From NCBI GenBank assembly GCA_963680875.1, contig OY804577.1, positions 105,845,906-105,909,905 on the forward strand: DNA of 64,000 bases, written 5' to 3'. The notes beneath the pieces were generated by a model. It did not search any database. It saw only the letters and a program-made list of their open reading frames with translations, and was not told the DNA's origin. Position 1 is the first letter of the stretch; every line of letters begins with the position of its first letter. Made by a program: the position numbers and the translations under genes. Source of the stretch: Bathymodiolus brooksi (taxonomy: Eukaryota > Mollusca > Bivalvia > Mytilida > Modiolidae). Below, piece by piece: positions 35,601 to 44,500 of the stretch.

Positions 35601-37493
35601 AAAAACAAACATTCAGGTGTGCAATTGACTAGGTCATTATATAACATGTAATAGGATCATATGTCAAAATGGCAATGTTCGTTTGCTGCGCAATTTCCTC
35701 TCAATGTCTGTCTTATTTATTTATTGATAATTAAACTAATCAATTGTCAATTTCTTGTTTCTGATTGCAAATCGAGCATTGATTAAAATCCGAGACGACT
35801 CCTATTAAAAAACGACAATAATGTTTAAAATGAATTAATTTTTCATGTTGACAGAAACATTAAGATACAAGTTGTACAACGGGATCGTACTATTACGAGT
35901 GGCAAAGCTCGATTAATATTAAAGACTAGAGAACTTAGTAAAAACACTTACAACTGCTTCTGATTTCCACTTCGGTATCTTCAAAACTTTTCTTACAATG
36001 TATAAAATGTATTAACATGCCAACTAAGGAAAAGTGCAAATTATAATTTTTTTCTTCAAGATGAAAAGATTGTTTTTCATCGAGACACCCAATTGAAGCT
36101 ATAATCTTACTTTCTTTCAAAATATTTTCTGACAGAATTTGACTTTCATCTGTTCGAGAAGGCAGCTACATTAATGAAATTGCCCATGACTCCCCCCAAA
36201 ATACAGGCCACCACATGGGTATTAAATAGCGGCTGATCTTTTTCACAACAGTTTCCACCTCGTTAAATCTGAAGTAATGTTATGCTTCCAAAGATCAGAT
36301 TTAAATTCAAAGGGATATCGTTCACAGATGCGTCCTGGGTCACGCCTTCTGCTTTTCTAAATGTGCACCCCGTGCCCAGACTGATAATTTTGTCATAAAT
36401 AGATAGCACATATAGCTATGATTTTATAATGAGAAGGGTGTTTCACTGGTGCGTTATAATTGCTAGGTGAATAAAAAAAGACCTCTGTCACTGAATAGAA
36501 ATGTCAAATAAAATAATCATATCTGTATATTAATTTAAAAATCATATCTTCTTTCACAACTGAATACAAATTGTAAGAAAGTTTGCCATTATAATTTGTA
36601 GTGTGTTGTGTATGTACCCATTATGTATTATTAAATGAACTGTTTGCAATACACGAACATAGATTTCGTCATATATATATAAACGTTTCAAAAATGGTTT
36701 TATTATTTGCTTCAACGACTATATTAGTTTATGTTGAAAATAGACACGTAGGTTATAGGTATCAGAATAAGTACGAATATACTACACATGTATAGCTGTA
36801 CTTCTATAGTCAATATCGTCATATTAGAGAACGGCCATTTAACTTTTAAAGGGGGGGGGGGGGGGGAGCAATGTTGTTTCCGACTCCTACATTTTATGGA
36901 AAAAATATAAACAGACCTGGAAGATGCTAAATTAGATAATCTGACACTGCATTTTTCAACGATAAATTTTGGTAACATTTGAAGAAAAATTCATGTCCCC
37001 AAATGAGAAATAATCTGATTCATTTGTTTAGTGTTAAAATAATTTTCTGGCTGAAGGCAAAAAAAAACAGGACCCCCCAACCCCCCCCCCCCCCTCCAAC
37101 AGTTAAATGTCTTGGTATTGTTTTGCCAGGATTATACACAAATAAATAAACTTCATACGAGGAAATTATTCTATGTATCATATGATAAACAACATATCTT
37201 TTTCTGTTTCTTCAGATGCCTGTGGACTGAATGACATGAACCATATAGAGAGTATTCAGGAGAAATCACAATGTGCCCTGGAAGAGTATGTCCGGAGCCA
37301 ATATCCAAACCAACCAACAAGATTTGGCAAACTTTTGCTTCGGCTTCCGTCTCTAAGAACTGTTAGCTCTCAAGTGATAGAGCAGTTATTTTTTGTAAGA
37401 TTAGTTGGTAAAACACCAATAGAGACACTGATCAGAGACATGCTATTAAGTGGCGGTTCATTTAACTGGCCATATATGCCTCTTCAATGTTAG
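23176..37493 (+). CDS. COUP-TF: COUP-TF / NR2F (seven-up family) nuclear receptor, spliced gene
   Basis: DNA-binding transcription factor of the NR2F family (vertebrate COUP-TFI/II, insect seven-up), acting in the nucleus on AGGTCA direct repeats, usually as a repressor and as a homodimer or RXR partner. Joining 23176-23668, 25124-25651 and 37216-37493 gives 1299 bases, 432 residues, close to the usual 410-425. An Ala/Pro/Thr/Ser/Asn-rich N-terminus (1-93) precedes a two-zinc-finger domain (about 94-165), a short hinge and a ligand-binding domain (about 195-425), with the AF-2 helix at about 409-418 and the C-terminus [10 protein letters not shown]. All three joins use GT-AG introns in phase 1. 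The ATG has a good context (A at -3, G at +4) and an in-frame stop 12 bases upstream. Introns are 1455 bp and, if the cassette is skipped, about 11.6 kb. The family call is near certain. Confidence 0.97.
23669..25123 (+). other. COUP-TF intron 1
   Basis: 1455-bp AT-rich intron from GTAGGT to TTTTTTTCAG. A nuclear-receptor-like direct repeat TAACCT-TCGG-TGACCT (spacer 4) lies at 24720-24735, and a single TGACCTT is near 24517. The 85-codon frame at 24557-24814 is a Phe/Ile/Tyr-rich translation of AT-rich DNA, not a gene. Confidence 0.85.
25124..25651 (+). CDS. COUP-TF: COUP-TF coding exon 2: hinge and first part of ligand-binding domain
   Basis: Completes codon 165 and encodes to residue 340 plus one base. 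It contains the hinge ([17 protein letters not shown], 165-181), the start of the ligand-binding fold ([13 protein letters not shown], 203-215), the receptor signature around FFPDLQ (249-254) and helices through helix 8 (KAIVLFSS). The donor is TTCAG|GTATGT. The acceptor follows a long T tract. Retention of the next intron would end the protein after GMYHQLF, removing helices 9-12 and AF-2. Confidence 0.96.
25766..25831 (+). mobile_element. SINE S1 3' end with (AATC)n tail
   Basis: ACGCCACGATATAGCTGAAA, then a degraded GTTCGCGTTAAACACC and a short CAATCAATC tail. Lies in COUP-TF intron 2. Confidence 0.8.
25862..26005 (+). repeat. R3 fragment interrupted by a SINE end
   Basis: R3 phrase TTGGTCATTGCGTTGTCTGT is broken at 25890 by a short SINE S1 end, then resumes as TGTGTTGTCTGTCCTTCGAT. 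The 13-base words flanking the SINE (25878-25890 and 25945-25957) differ at one base, consistent with a target-site duplication. Confidence 0.8.
25891..25944 (+). mobile_element. very short SINE S1 insertion (54 bp) with target-site duplication
   Basis: Only the 3' end of S1 is present (ACGATATAGCTGAAATATTG to TTAAACACCACAAC), flanked by 13-bp near-identical words inside R3. This is the expected result of strongly 5'-truncated retrotransposition. Confidence 0.75.
26322..26362 (-). mobile_element. SINE S1 3'-end fragment
   Basis: GAGTTATGGTGTTTAACGCC and ACTTTCAACAATG are the S1 3' end in reverse orientation, 180 bp before the cassette exon. Confidence 0.75.
26543..26593 (+). CDS. COUP-TF: candidate 51-bp cassette exon of COUP-TF (17-residue ligand-domain insert)
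   Basis: Strong acceptor (TTTTTCTTTCAG) and strong donor (ACA|GTAAGT) bracket exactly 51 bases that keep phase 1 on both sides, so inclusion or skipping preserves the frame. Inclusion adds [17 protein letters not shown] after ...VLFSS and changes the next codon from Asp to Asn. The insert falls between ligand-domain helices 8 and 9. It has no stop in frame and is basic and Pro-rich. I know of no equivalent insert in vertebrate COUP-TFs. It is predicted from splice signals and frame only, so it could be a rare or inactive exon. Confidence 0.7.
26695..27000. repeat. ~149-bp tandem duplication
   Basis: Two copies containing CACTACCTCTCACCTAGTAT and AACAGGTCTGAACTAT start at about 26700 and 26850 and differ at a few positions. 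A smaller duplication of about 34-38 bp (CATATCTTAACCAGATATTA) sits at 27090-27160. Confidence 0.9.
27419..27790. repeat. 31-bp tandem array, about twelve units
   Basis: Units containing TTATTTCACTAAGAAGGGAG and GTCTGGGCCC repeat every 31 bp with few changes. The unit corresponds to the head of E1 (compare TCATTTCACTTAGAAGGG at 1.09 kb), so this array is an expansion of the E1 head and leads directly into E1 copy 3. Confidence 0.95.
27791..28335 (+). repeat. E1 element copy 3 with eleven 39-bp units
   Basis: Head TCCATAAACTAGCTTAACCC, then GATCATGTATTTGTGTGTTG, then eleven units centred on AACTGTTCCGACAGTGTGG (27883-28318), and tail TTTTTGTGTTTTTCATTTTA. Units carry GTGTGG where the 14-18 kb array has GTATGG. 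Reading frames on both strands are repeat translations. Confidence 0.92.
28336..30400. other. intronic AT-rich stretch with SINE ends
   Basis: Forward S1 3' ends are at 29344-29391 (TACGATATTACTGAAATATT, then GGCGTTAAACACCA) and, degraded, at about 29680-29710. No exon-like frame. Confidence 0.55.
29344..29391 (+). mobile_element. SINE S1 3'-end fragment
   Basis: TACGATATTACTGAAATATT followed by GTTGGAAGTGGCGTTAAACA; no head. Confidence 0.8.
30405..30505 (+). mobile_element. SINE S1 partial copy (central and 3' regions)
   Basis: GGTTTCCTCCACCAATAAAA, then CGCCACGATATAACTGAAAT and GTTGAAAGTGGCGTTAAACA. The tRNA-like head is missing. The order matches the full-length copy at 50.6-50.8 kb. Confidence 0.85.
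30598..30930 (+). repeat. diverged R2 element copy
   Basis: Contains ACAAACGTAGATATCTAAT and TTCTGGAATAACCTTCATCA, then GGGGCAAGAAACCCAAAG. About 110 bp after the standard body, CATGTCAGTGCTGAAGCCGG and CTACTGGGCGAATGGTACCC match the R2 5' part at 12.45 kb, so another R2 unit may begin there. Confidence 0.7.
30931..33178. other. intronic stretch, no gene
   Basis: AT-rich, with a C-run/A-run at 31495-31512 and a tandem duplication at 32110-32290. No exon or RNA gene recognised. Confidence 0.5.
32110..32290. repeat. ~88-bp tandem duplication with G-runs
   Basis: Two copies of a block containing TTCTTTGTTTGAAAGTAG, a run of 8-10 G, TTAACATT and CATTTGACAAATGAC. The G-run lengths differ between copies. 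Confidence 0.85.
33180..33345 (+). repeat. E1 element copy 4, unexpanded
   Basis: Carries the head end (GGTACCAAGTCACGTGGTCA), the phrase CCCTTTCTACGATTTTTCGA, a single diverged core unit (AACTTAACAGACAGTGTGG) and the tail TTTTTTTCATTTTATTTC. It shows the ancestral single-unit state of the core that is repeated at 14-18 and 27.9 kb. Confidence 0.75.
34025..34190 (+). repeat. R2 element copy
   Basis: AATAAAAACGTAGATATCAA, then GCGCATCACGCGTTTCTGG and CCTTCATCAGGTAGGCTGAA, through GGATAGCCAAAATCAGCTAA. This is a clean copy without internal expansion. Confidence 0.88.
34325..34505 (-). repeat. E1 element copy 5, unexpanded, reverse
   Basis: On the minus strand: head GGTCCATAAACCTGGTTTGG, TCCCGCCACTTTTTATTGC, TCATGTATATGTGTGTATGG, then TCTCTTTCTACGAGTTTTCT, a single core unit (GGTCAGACTGTGGTATTTTC) and tail TTTTTGTTTTTCATTTC. 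The best example of the unexpanded element in the window. Confidence 0.75.
34506..36825. other. intronic stretch, no gene
   Basis: AT-rich. The frame at 35313-35555 (80 codons) is not recognised. A small R3-like piece (TTCTGATTTCCACTTCGGTA, then TCTTCAAAAC) lies at 35955-35990. Confidence 0.45.
36826..37120. mobile_element. M1 MITE-like element just upstream of COUP-TF last exon
   Basis: Left end AACGGCCATTTAACTTTTAA followed by a G-run; right end a C-run, then CAACAGTTAAATGTCTTGG. The ends are therefore imperfect inverted repeats, G-run facing C-run. Internal ACCTGGAAGATGC and TTCATGTCCCCAAATGA match the copy at 10.1-10.4 kb. It ends about 100 bp before the splice acceptor at 37215. Confidence 0.6.
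37216..37493 (+). CDS. COUP-TF: COUP-TF last coding exon: ligand-domain helices 9-12
   Basis: Completes codon 341 (Asp in the skip form) and encodes to Cys432 and TAG. It includes ACGLND, the helix 9 block [19 protein letters not shown], the helix 10 block [17 protein letters not shown], and AF-2 [12 protein letters not shown] followed by [12 protein letters not shown]. All are near-identical to the family. The acceptor is TTTCTGTTTCTTCAG. The open frame extends upstream to 37173, but that part is intron. Confidence 0.96.
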
Positions 37494-38230
37494 ACTTAAA
37501 TGTGAACCATGCTGCACCCAATACCCGAGTGCTACCAAAATAAACCACAACATATTCTTGTAAAATATTTGAAAAAAACAATTGTTGATGAAAAATCTAA
37601 TTTACATCTACGCAAATTGATGCATACGCAAATGTGTTTATATGCAACACCCAAATCTATTTATAGCTACATGAAATGAATACCAGCATGGTTCACGTTA
37701 GTTGACAAGTTAACCCTACTCGACCTAGTCTTTCTGTAAAATGAAATGTTGTTATAATTTTCAGTTGTTGAATCATTATATTAATATAATGGTTTTTTTC
37801 GACATACTTTAGAAATTTGTTGAATGTTTGGTTTTTTTAAGTATGAGACAATTTTTTTTTTTTTTTTTACATATTGATGCATAATGAGAAAATATATATT
37901 ATTCCAAATATCACATGTTTTGTTGCTGAACAAGGAGGGCAACAAAAAAGTGCTTCCTGTTTTTGTTTATTTTCTGTAAAATCATCTTTTCATGCATTAC
38001 AATTATATTGTTTTGATAATACATTTGTATCATTTTTTTTGTTTGAAGAACATTTTATATTTATCTTTTAGTGCTCTCATCATTAGTATCATGTTATTTA
38101 ACCCAGAACTACACACAAGTTCTAAAATCTGAGTGTTGACTATTGAATTGCAGGGCAGCTTATTCACAGATGATGTAAGACGTTGCAAAATTTTCATTTC
38201 ATTAAGAGAGGCATATGATATTCATTATTG
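37494..38230 (+). other. COUP-TF 3' UTR / downstream region
   Basis: AT-rich 3' flank. The first AATAAA is at 37539-37544, only about 46 bases after the stop. If used, the 3' UTR would be very short; later AT-rich sites (for example ATTAAA near 38937) are alternatives. The 65-codon frame at 37874-38071 is not recognised. Confidence 0.4.
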
Positions 38231-38400
38231 TGTATAATTAGGTTGTAAACCCGATTCTGATTGGTTGAAAAACAAACAATGTAGTAAAGCGAATGTTGAC
38301 AATGCAAGATGGCGGACGTGAAAGATGATCGTCTGCTGGATCTTGGTCAATTTTACTACATTTACATTTTCACCAATTTAGAATGACACGACTGTTTGGA
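38231..38400 (+). promoter_or_regulatory. CCAAT plus ATGGCGGAC segment (possible promoter-start or repeat)
   Basis: CTGATTGGTTG (inverted CCAAT) is followed 50 bases later by CAAGATGGCGGACGTGAAAG, which combines a YY1-like core (AAGATGGCGG) with a good start context. The frame from 38309 codes 25 residues (begins MADVKDDRLLDLGQF) to TGA at 38384-38386, or splices out. It could be a first exon of another gene, or part of a dispersed repeat. Confidence 0.2.
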
Positions 38401-39130
38401 TCGCGGTAAATTCCAAGCTATACTGTTGCGACACAAATAGTAGTGTGGCAATCATTTGTAGATATTTTTCTTTGCGGCTAAAAAAATGAGACGAGAAATT
38501 AAACACGCCGTGTTTTGTATGCATGTATGTCTTTGTGTTTGTTTTGTTATTTTGGTTCAAAACCAGTTTTATTTGTTTTCGTGTATGAGGCCCCGGATTT
38601 GGAATCCGGACTGAAAGAGTTTATGTCAGATTAACTCAGTGAGCAGTTATATAAATATAATTGTAGAAATAGTATGAGTGTTTGAGTTGTTGCTCTGACA
38701 AGGTAGTTTTAAAAATGCATTCCAAGAATTAATATAAAGAGAACGGCTCAAAGCTGTTTTAAGTTGTGTTCACCAGATAAGATTAAGCCAAATTAATTGG
38801 TTATGTCCCTTGTTTAGGCAATGAGTATTTGTTATGTGATGTTTTTCCCTCTGTGTTTGCTATGTGTGACATTATTGTCATTTTTGTGTTGTGTAGGTGT
38901 CTCAGACACCACAATTTATCCATTGCTTAAAATTTAATTAAAGTGTTGTAAACATACGTTTTTATTTTCTTCTTCATTTTTGTTGTTGCTTATCAACATA
39001 TATTCATAATGCAAGCACACGCCTTTGCTGTGTTCTGACTGTTCTTGTATGAACTGCCAAAGTACACAAAGGTATGCAGAACCACACGATAACAAGGTAC
39101 CTATTGTTACACAGGATGACTATTTGCTGC
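38401..39130. other. gene-free stretch with a short perfect palindrome
   Basis: Contains a 15-base dyad, GGTGTCT-C-AGACACC, at 38896-38910, flanked by further complementary bases (TTGT...ACAA). Nothing else recognised. Confidence 0.45.
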
Positions 39131-39135
39131 TTACA

Positions 39136-39352
39136 GACCGAGTATTTAACTTTTAAAAGGGAGGGTCAGGGGCTTGTTTTTCCCTCTGAACCAGATTTGT
39201 TTTCTAATTTTACCAAAATTTCTGGTTGAAACCTGCAGGACCAATTTATTTATTTAGGTAAAATAATTTTTTCTACAAAATTTGGTCACGTATAAGTAAA
39301 AGAGAACATACCCTCCCCATACAAGTTAAATGGTCGTTTTCGTAAGACATAT
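39136..39352. mobile_element. M1 MITE-like element copy
   Basis: Left end GTATTTAACTTTTAAAAGGG; right end ACCCTCCCCATACAAGTTAA then ATGGTCGTTTTCG. The ends are inverted repeats of the same type as at 10.1 and 36.8 kb; the interior is largely different. Confidence 0.5.
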
Positions 39353-39436
39353 GTGAATACACATATACAGCACTACATTTTCATTGGATGAGAAAAATAC
39401 ATTATTATTATTATGTACATTTTGTGAAGGTGTGAG

Positions 39437-39452
39437 TGACCTAGCATGACCT
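39437..39452. promoter_or_regulatory. perfect TGACCT direct repeat, spacer 4 (DR4)
   Basis: TGACCTAGCATGACCT is two identical half-sites separated by four bases, 1.9 kb downstream of the COUP-TF stop. Its function is unknown. Confidence 0.3.
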
Positions 39453-39684
39453 AGTTTTTCCTGCAAGAATCTGCAAAAATTTGATAAAACAAGGTGTTCA
39501 GGGTATAGATCTATATATCATTACTACATTCGTATGTTTTCATTGAGTGACATCCAGAATATATGCCTTCAAGTGATATCTATACAACAAAATCTTGCTT
39601 TAAATGGAATGTGATACATGACATATAATCTAACATATAACTACCAGTACCCAGTCGAGTGTCAAACATGATGAAGTTTGTCAG

Positions 39685-39800
39685 TGACTTGCGGCAGATC
39701 GGTGGTTTCCTCCGGTTTCCTCCACCAATAAAACTGACCACCACGATACAACTGAAATATTGTTGAATGTAGCGCTAAACACCATAATCCTAAACCCCCG
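39685..39800 (+). mobile_element. SINE S1 partial copy (central and 3' regions)
   Basis: GATCGGTGGTTTCCTCCGGT, TTCCTCCACCAATAAAACTG, ACCACGATACAACTGAAATA, then GCGCTAAACACCATAA. The head is missing. Confidence 0.85.
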
Positions 39801-40286
39801 TCTAAAATACAACCGCTAACAAACCAACTGAGTATCATACATGGATCCTTATCTTGTATACACACCACCAATACCCAACGTCAGGACGCAGATTATCATT
39901 CAATATAAAACTGCCAGAAACCCAATGTCAAAGAGATTTTCGAGTAAACAAACCACAAGGGTAAAGAAAATAATAAACAAACAAACACGAAAGCAAACAA
40001 CAACAAATGAAACGAACAAAAACCGATTTCACAAGTTTAAATTTCTGTCATACACTATCTGCTATCCCTTGATGCAGGATATTGTTTACTCTAAATATAG
40101 ATCCACGAATGAATTGGAAATCATCGTTTTTAAAATGGACAAATGAATTGCATCGCATTGACTGTCACAGTTCGTTTAAGGGCAATATATGTTATCAACA
40201 AACTAAATGTGGATTAATATTTGGTTTTGGAGATGACCAACAAATATCTATCTTAACCAGTCTTTTTTTCACATTTTATATCCTTT
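39801..40286. other. stretch with an unrecognised Lys/Thr-rich frame
   Basis: The 101-codon frame at 39841-40146 is rich in Lys, Thr and Asn, with no recognisable domain. No splice signals are evident. Probably not coding. Confidence 0.3.
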
Positions 40287-40330
40287 AACGCCACGATATA
40301 GATGAAATATTGCTAAAGTTGGCGTAAAAC

Positions 40331-40383
<53 letters not shown>

Positions 40384-40384
40384 C
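40287..40384 (+). mobile_element. SINE S1 3' end with long (AATC)n tail
   Basis: ACGCCACGATATAGATGAAA and TTGGCGTAAAACAACAATC, then about twelve tandem AATC units. Tetranucleotide tails of this kind are usual for tRNA-derived SINEs. Confidence 0.85.
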
Positions 40385-41585
40385 CAATGGAATACTTCTA
40401 TAGTATAATTATTTCCTGTTTCTCCGGCAATATATTTGCTTGGTAACAACAGAAATATCAAAACATTGAACTCCGTTTGTACATAGAGAGTTGTATGCCT
40501 TTGCATGCTAGAGAACCCTCGCAATTGCCATTAGTTTTCTTGGAAGCCTGGGTTCTTAGTGTCTTGAAGAAAACAGCAATGCAGGCAATTGTGCATTGAA
40601 ATGAGTACCATAACATCTCGTACACAAATAAAGGTCAATATTTACATAATAATATGAAAAACAATAATACCACAATGTCGGTAAAACACCACACAAACGA
40701 TTGTGTAAAATACATTATTATACGGGCATATTCCTCTTTCAAATATACCCACCTTACTCTCTGTAGCTCACACATCTTCATGTATTATCTTAATAAATAA
40801 TTAATGAAGATGCAATACACAATACAATGTTGGACTTCATTCGCTATTTTACTTAGAAAGGCTGTAATTAATATTGAAATTCTGCCATCGTAAATCTATT
40901 AATGAGGTACAATGAGTCTAATGCAAGCAAACCCGAATTAATATAAAAGATATAAGCTTATGTACCCTTCTGTTTTAAATACACTGGGTAGGAGATCTAT
41001 TGTAAAACAGGGAACCTTATATTATTTTTTGCTTACCTGGGCGTCTAATGTGTTTTGTTAACAGGCGAGTCCAATAATAAAGTTTTATGTTATATTTAAG
41101 AAAAAAATACACTGTATTTTATTAGACTTCTTTACAATATTATAGGAAAAAATTTAGTCAACATATTCAAATGAAAACCCTCATGATGTTTTCTATTTAA
41201 TTTAGTGCCATTTTCAATAAAAACCACGGAATTAATTATTGGAGATTTCCTTGATTGGTTTTCCATCATTAAGAATTTCCCATAAAAGCAGGCAGCATCC
41301 TCAGAGAGATGATGTGGTCACCAAACCACAAACCACAACACAATATAAATGTGAATTAGATTAGCTATAGCTTGTTTGTATTAATTATTGTTCCGCGGTT
41401 AAAGAAAACGCTTAAAAAAGAAGACAGAATCTATTGTGTTGTACATTGATTTTAACTTACATCTAATCGGCTATCTAGATATAAAAGAAAATTACTTGCA
41501 AAACGTCTTGTGATTTATGCAAAATATTCATATTTAAAGGAATACTATTTTCTTGAAACGTTTAAAACCCGGTTAATAATCGGGG
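40385..41585. other. gene-free AT-rich stretch
   Basis: No gene, RNA or clear repeat recognised. Confidence 0.5.
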
Positions 41586-44500
41586 ATGGGGAAACAAAAA
41601 AATCACAATACGAATAGATCATTAGACCAATGCATCACAACCACAATCTCTTCATGTAATACAAAACCACAACCTGGTCATACAATAGAAAATCAACACT
41701 ATCAACCGACAATACACAGCAACGACCTGGATAAGAAGATCCATAGTCACAACTGTCAATACGGACACACATGATAAAACCAATGAACTGCAATCCAGGC
41801 AGACAATACAAATTATGTTACTCAGAAAATATAAAACCTCAATTTCGACACAATACCAAACCATATTCTCACTGACAATACAAAACCATAATCCGGATAG
41901 ACAATTCAAAACTATAATCTGGATAGACAATACAAAACTCTAAACTGGATAGACTATGCAAAACCATACTCTGGATAGACTATATACAACCATATTCCGG
42001 ATAGACAATGCTAAACTATACTCCGGATAGACAATACAAAACCATACTCCGGTTAGATATTACAAAACCATACTCCAGATAGACAATACAAAACCATACT
42101 CCGGTTAGATATTACAAAACCATACTCCGGATAGACAATACAAAACCATACTCCGGTAAGATATTACAAAACCATACTCCGGATAGACAATATAAAATCA
42201 TACTCCAGATAGACAATACAAAACCATACTCCGAATAGACAATACAAAACCATACTCCGAATAGACAATATAAAATCATACTCCGGATAGACAATACAAA
42301 ACCATACTCCAGATAGACAATACAAAACCATACTCCAGATAGACAATACAAAACCATACTCCAGATAGACAATACAAAACCATACTCCAGATAGACAATA
42401 CAAAACCATACTCCGGATAGATATTACAAAACCATACTCCGGATAGACAATACAAAACCATACTTCGGATAGACAATGCAAAATCATACTCCGAATAGAC
42501 AATTCAAAACCATACTCCAGATAGACAATACAAAACCATACTCCGGATAGACAATGCAAAATCATACTCCGGATAGACAATACAAAACCATACTCCGGAT
42601 AGATAATACAAAACCATACTCCGGATAGATATTACAAAACCACACTCCAGATAGACAATACAAAACCATACTCTGGATAGATATTACAAAACCATACTCC
42701 AGATAGACAATACAAAACCATACTCCGGATAGATATTACAAAACCATAATCCGGATAAATATTACAAAACCATACTCCGAATAGACAGAACAAAACCAGA
42801 CTCCGGTTAGATATTACAAAACCATACTCCAGATAGACAATACAAAACCATACTCCGGATAGACAATACAAAACCATACTCCGGATAGACAATATAAAAC
42901 CATACTCCGGATAGATATTACAAAACCATACTCCAGATAGACAATTCAAAACCATACTCCAGATAGACAATACAAAACCATACTCCAGATAGACAATACA
43001 AAACCATACTCCGGATAGATATTACAAAACCATACTCCGGATAGACAATACAAAACCATACTTCGGATAGACAATGCAAAATCATACTCCGAATAGACAA
43101 TTCAAAACCATACTCCAGATAGACAATACAAAACCATACTCCGGATAGACAATACAAAACCATACTCCGGATAGATAATACAAAACCATACTCCGGATAG
43201 ACAATACAAAACCATACTCCAGATAGATATTACAAAACCATACTCCGGATAGACAATACAAAACCATACTTCGGATAGACAATTCAAAACCATACTCCAG
43301 ATAGACAATACAAAACCATACTCCAGATAGACAATACAAAACCATACTCCGGATAGATATTACAAAACCATACTCCGGATAGACAATACAAAACCATACT
43401 CCGGATAGACAATACAAAACCATACTCCGGATAGACAATACAAAACCATACTTCGGATAGATAATTCAAAACCATACTCCAGATAGACAATACAAAACCA
43501 TACTCCAGATAGACAATACAAAACCATACTCCGGATAGACAATATAAAACCATACTCCGGATAGATATTACAAAACCATACTCCAGATAGACAATTCAAA
43601 ACCATACTCCAGATAGACAATACAAAACCATACTCCAGATAGACAATACAAAACCATACTCCGGATAGATATTACAAAACCATACTCCGGATAGACAATA
43701 CAAAACCATACTTCGGATAGACAATGCAAAATCATACTCCGAATAGACAGAACAAAACCAGACTCCGGTTAGATATTACAAAACCATACTCCAGATAGAC
43801 AATACAAAACCATACTCCGGATAGACAATACAAAACCATACTCCGGATAGACAATATAAAACCATACTCCGGATAGATATTACAAAACCATACTCCAGAT
43901 AGACAATTCAAAACCATACTCCAGATAGACAATACAAAACCATACTCCAGATAGACAATACAAAACCATACTCCGGATAGATATTACAAAACCATACTCC
44001 GGATAGACAATACAAAACCATACTTCGGATAGACAATGCAAAATCATACTCCGAATAGACAATTCAAAACCATACTCCAGATAGACAATACAAAACCATA
44101 CTCCGGATAGACAATACAAAACCATACTCCGGATAGATAATACAAAACCATACTCCGGATAGACAATACAAAACCATACTCCAGATAGATATTACAAAAC
44201 CATACTCCGGATAGACAATACAAAACCATACTTCGGATAGACAATTCAAAACCATACTCCAGATAGACAATACAAAACCATACTCCAGATAGACAATACA
44301 AAACCATACTCCGGATAGATATTACAAAACCATACTCCGGATAGACAATACAAAACCATACTCCGGATAGACAATACAAAACCATACTCCGGATAGACAA
44401 TACAAAACCATACTTCGGATAGATAATTCAAAACCATACTCCAGATAGACAATACAAAACCATACTCCAGATAGACAATACAAAACCATACTCCGGATAG

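Larger units (their letters stand above)
26594..37215 (+). other. COUP-TF intron 3 (10.6 kb, repeat-rich)
   Basis: Runs from GTAAGT to TTTCTTCAG. It contains a 31-bp array and E1 copy 3 (27.4-28.3 kb), S1 copies (29.34, 30.41), R2 copies (30.6, 34.03), E1 copies at 33.2 and 34.4, and an M1 element that ends about 100 bp before the last exon. I found no other gene inside it. An 80-codon frame at 35313-35555 has no recognisable family. Confidence 0.8.

Noticed and set aside
37539..37544. AATAAA as the definite COUP-TF poly(A) signal
   Set aside because: It is only about 46 bases after the stop, and AATAAA is common in AT-rich DNA; no cleavage-site evidence.
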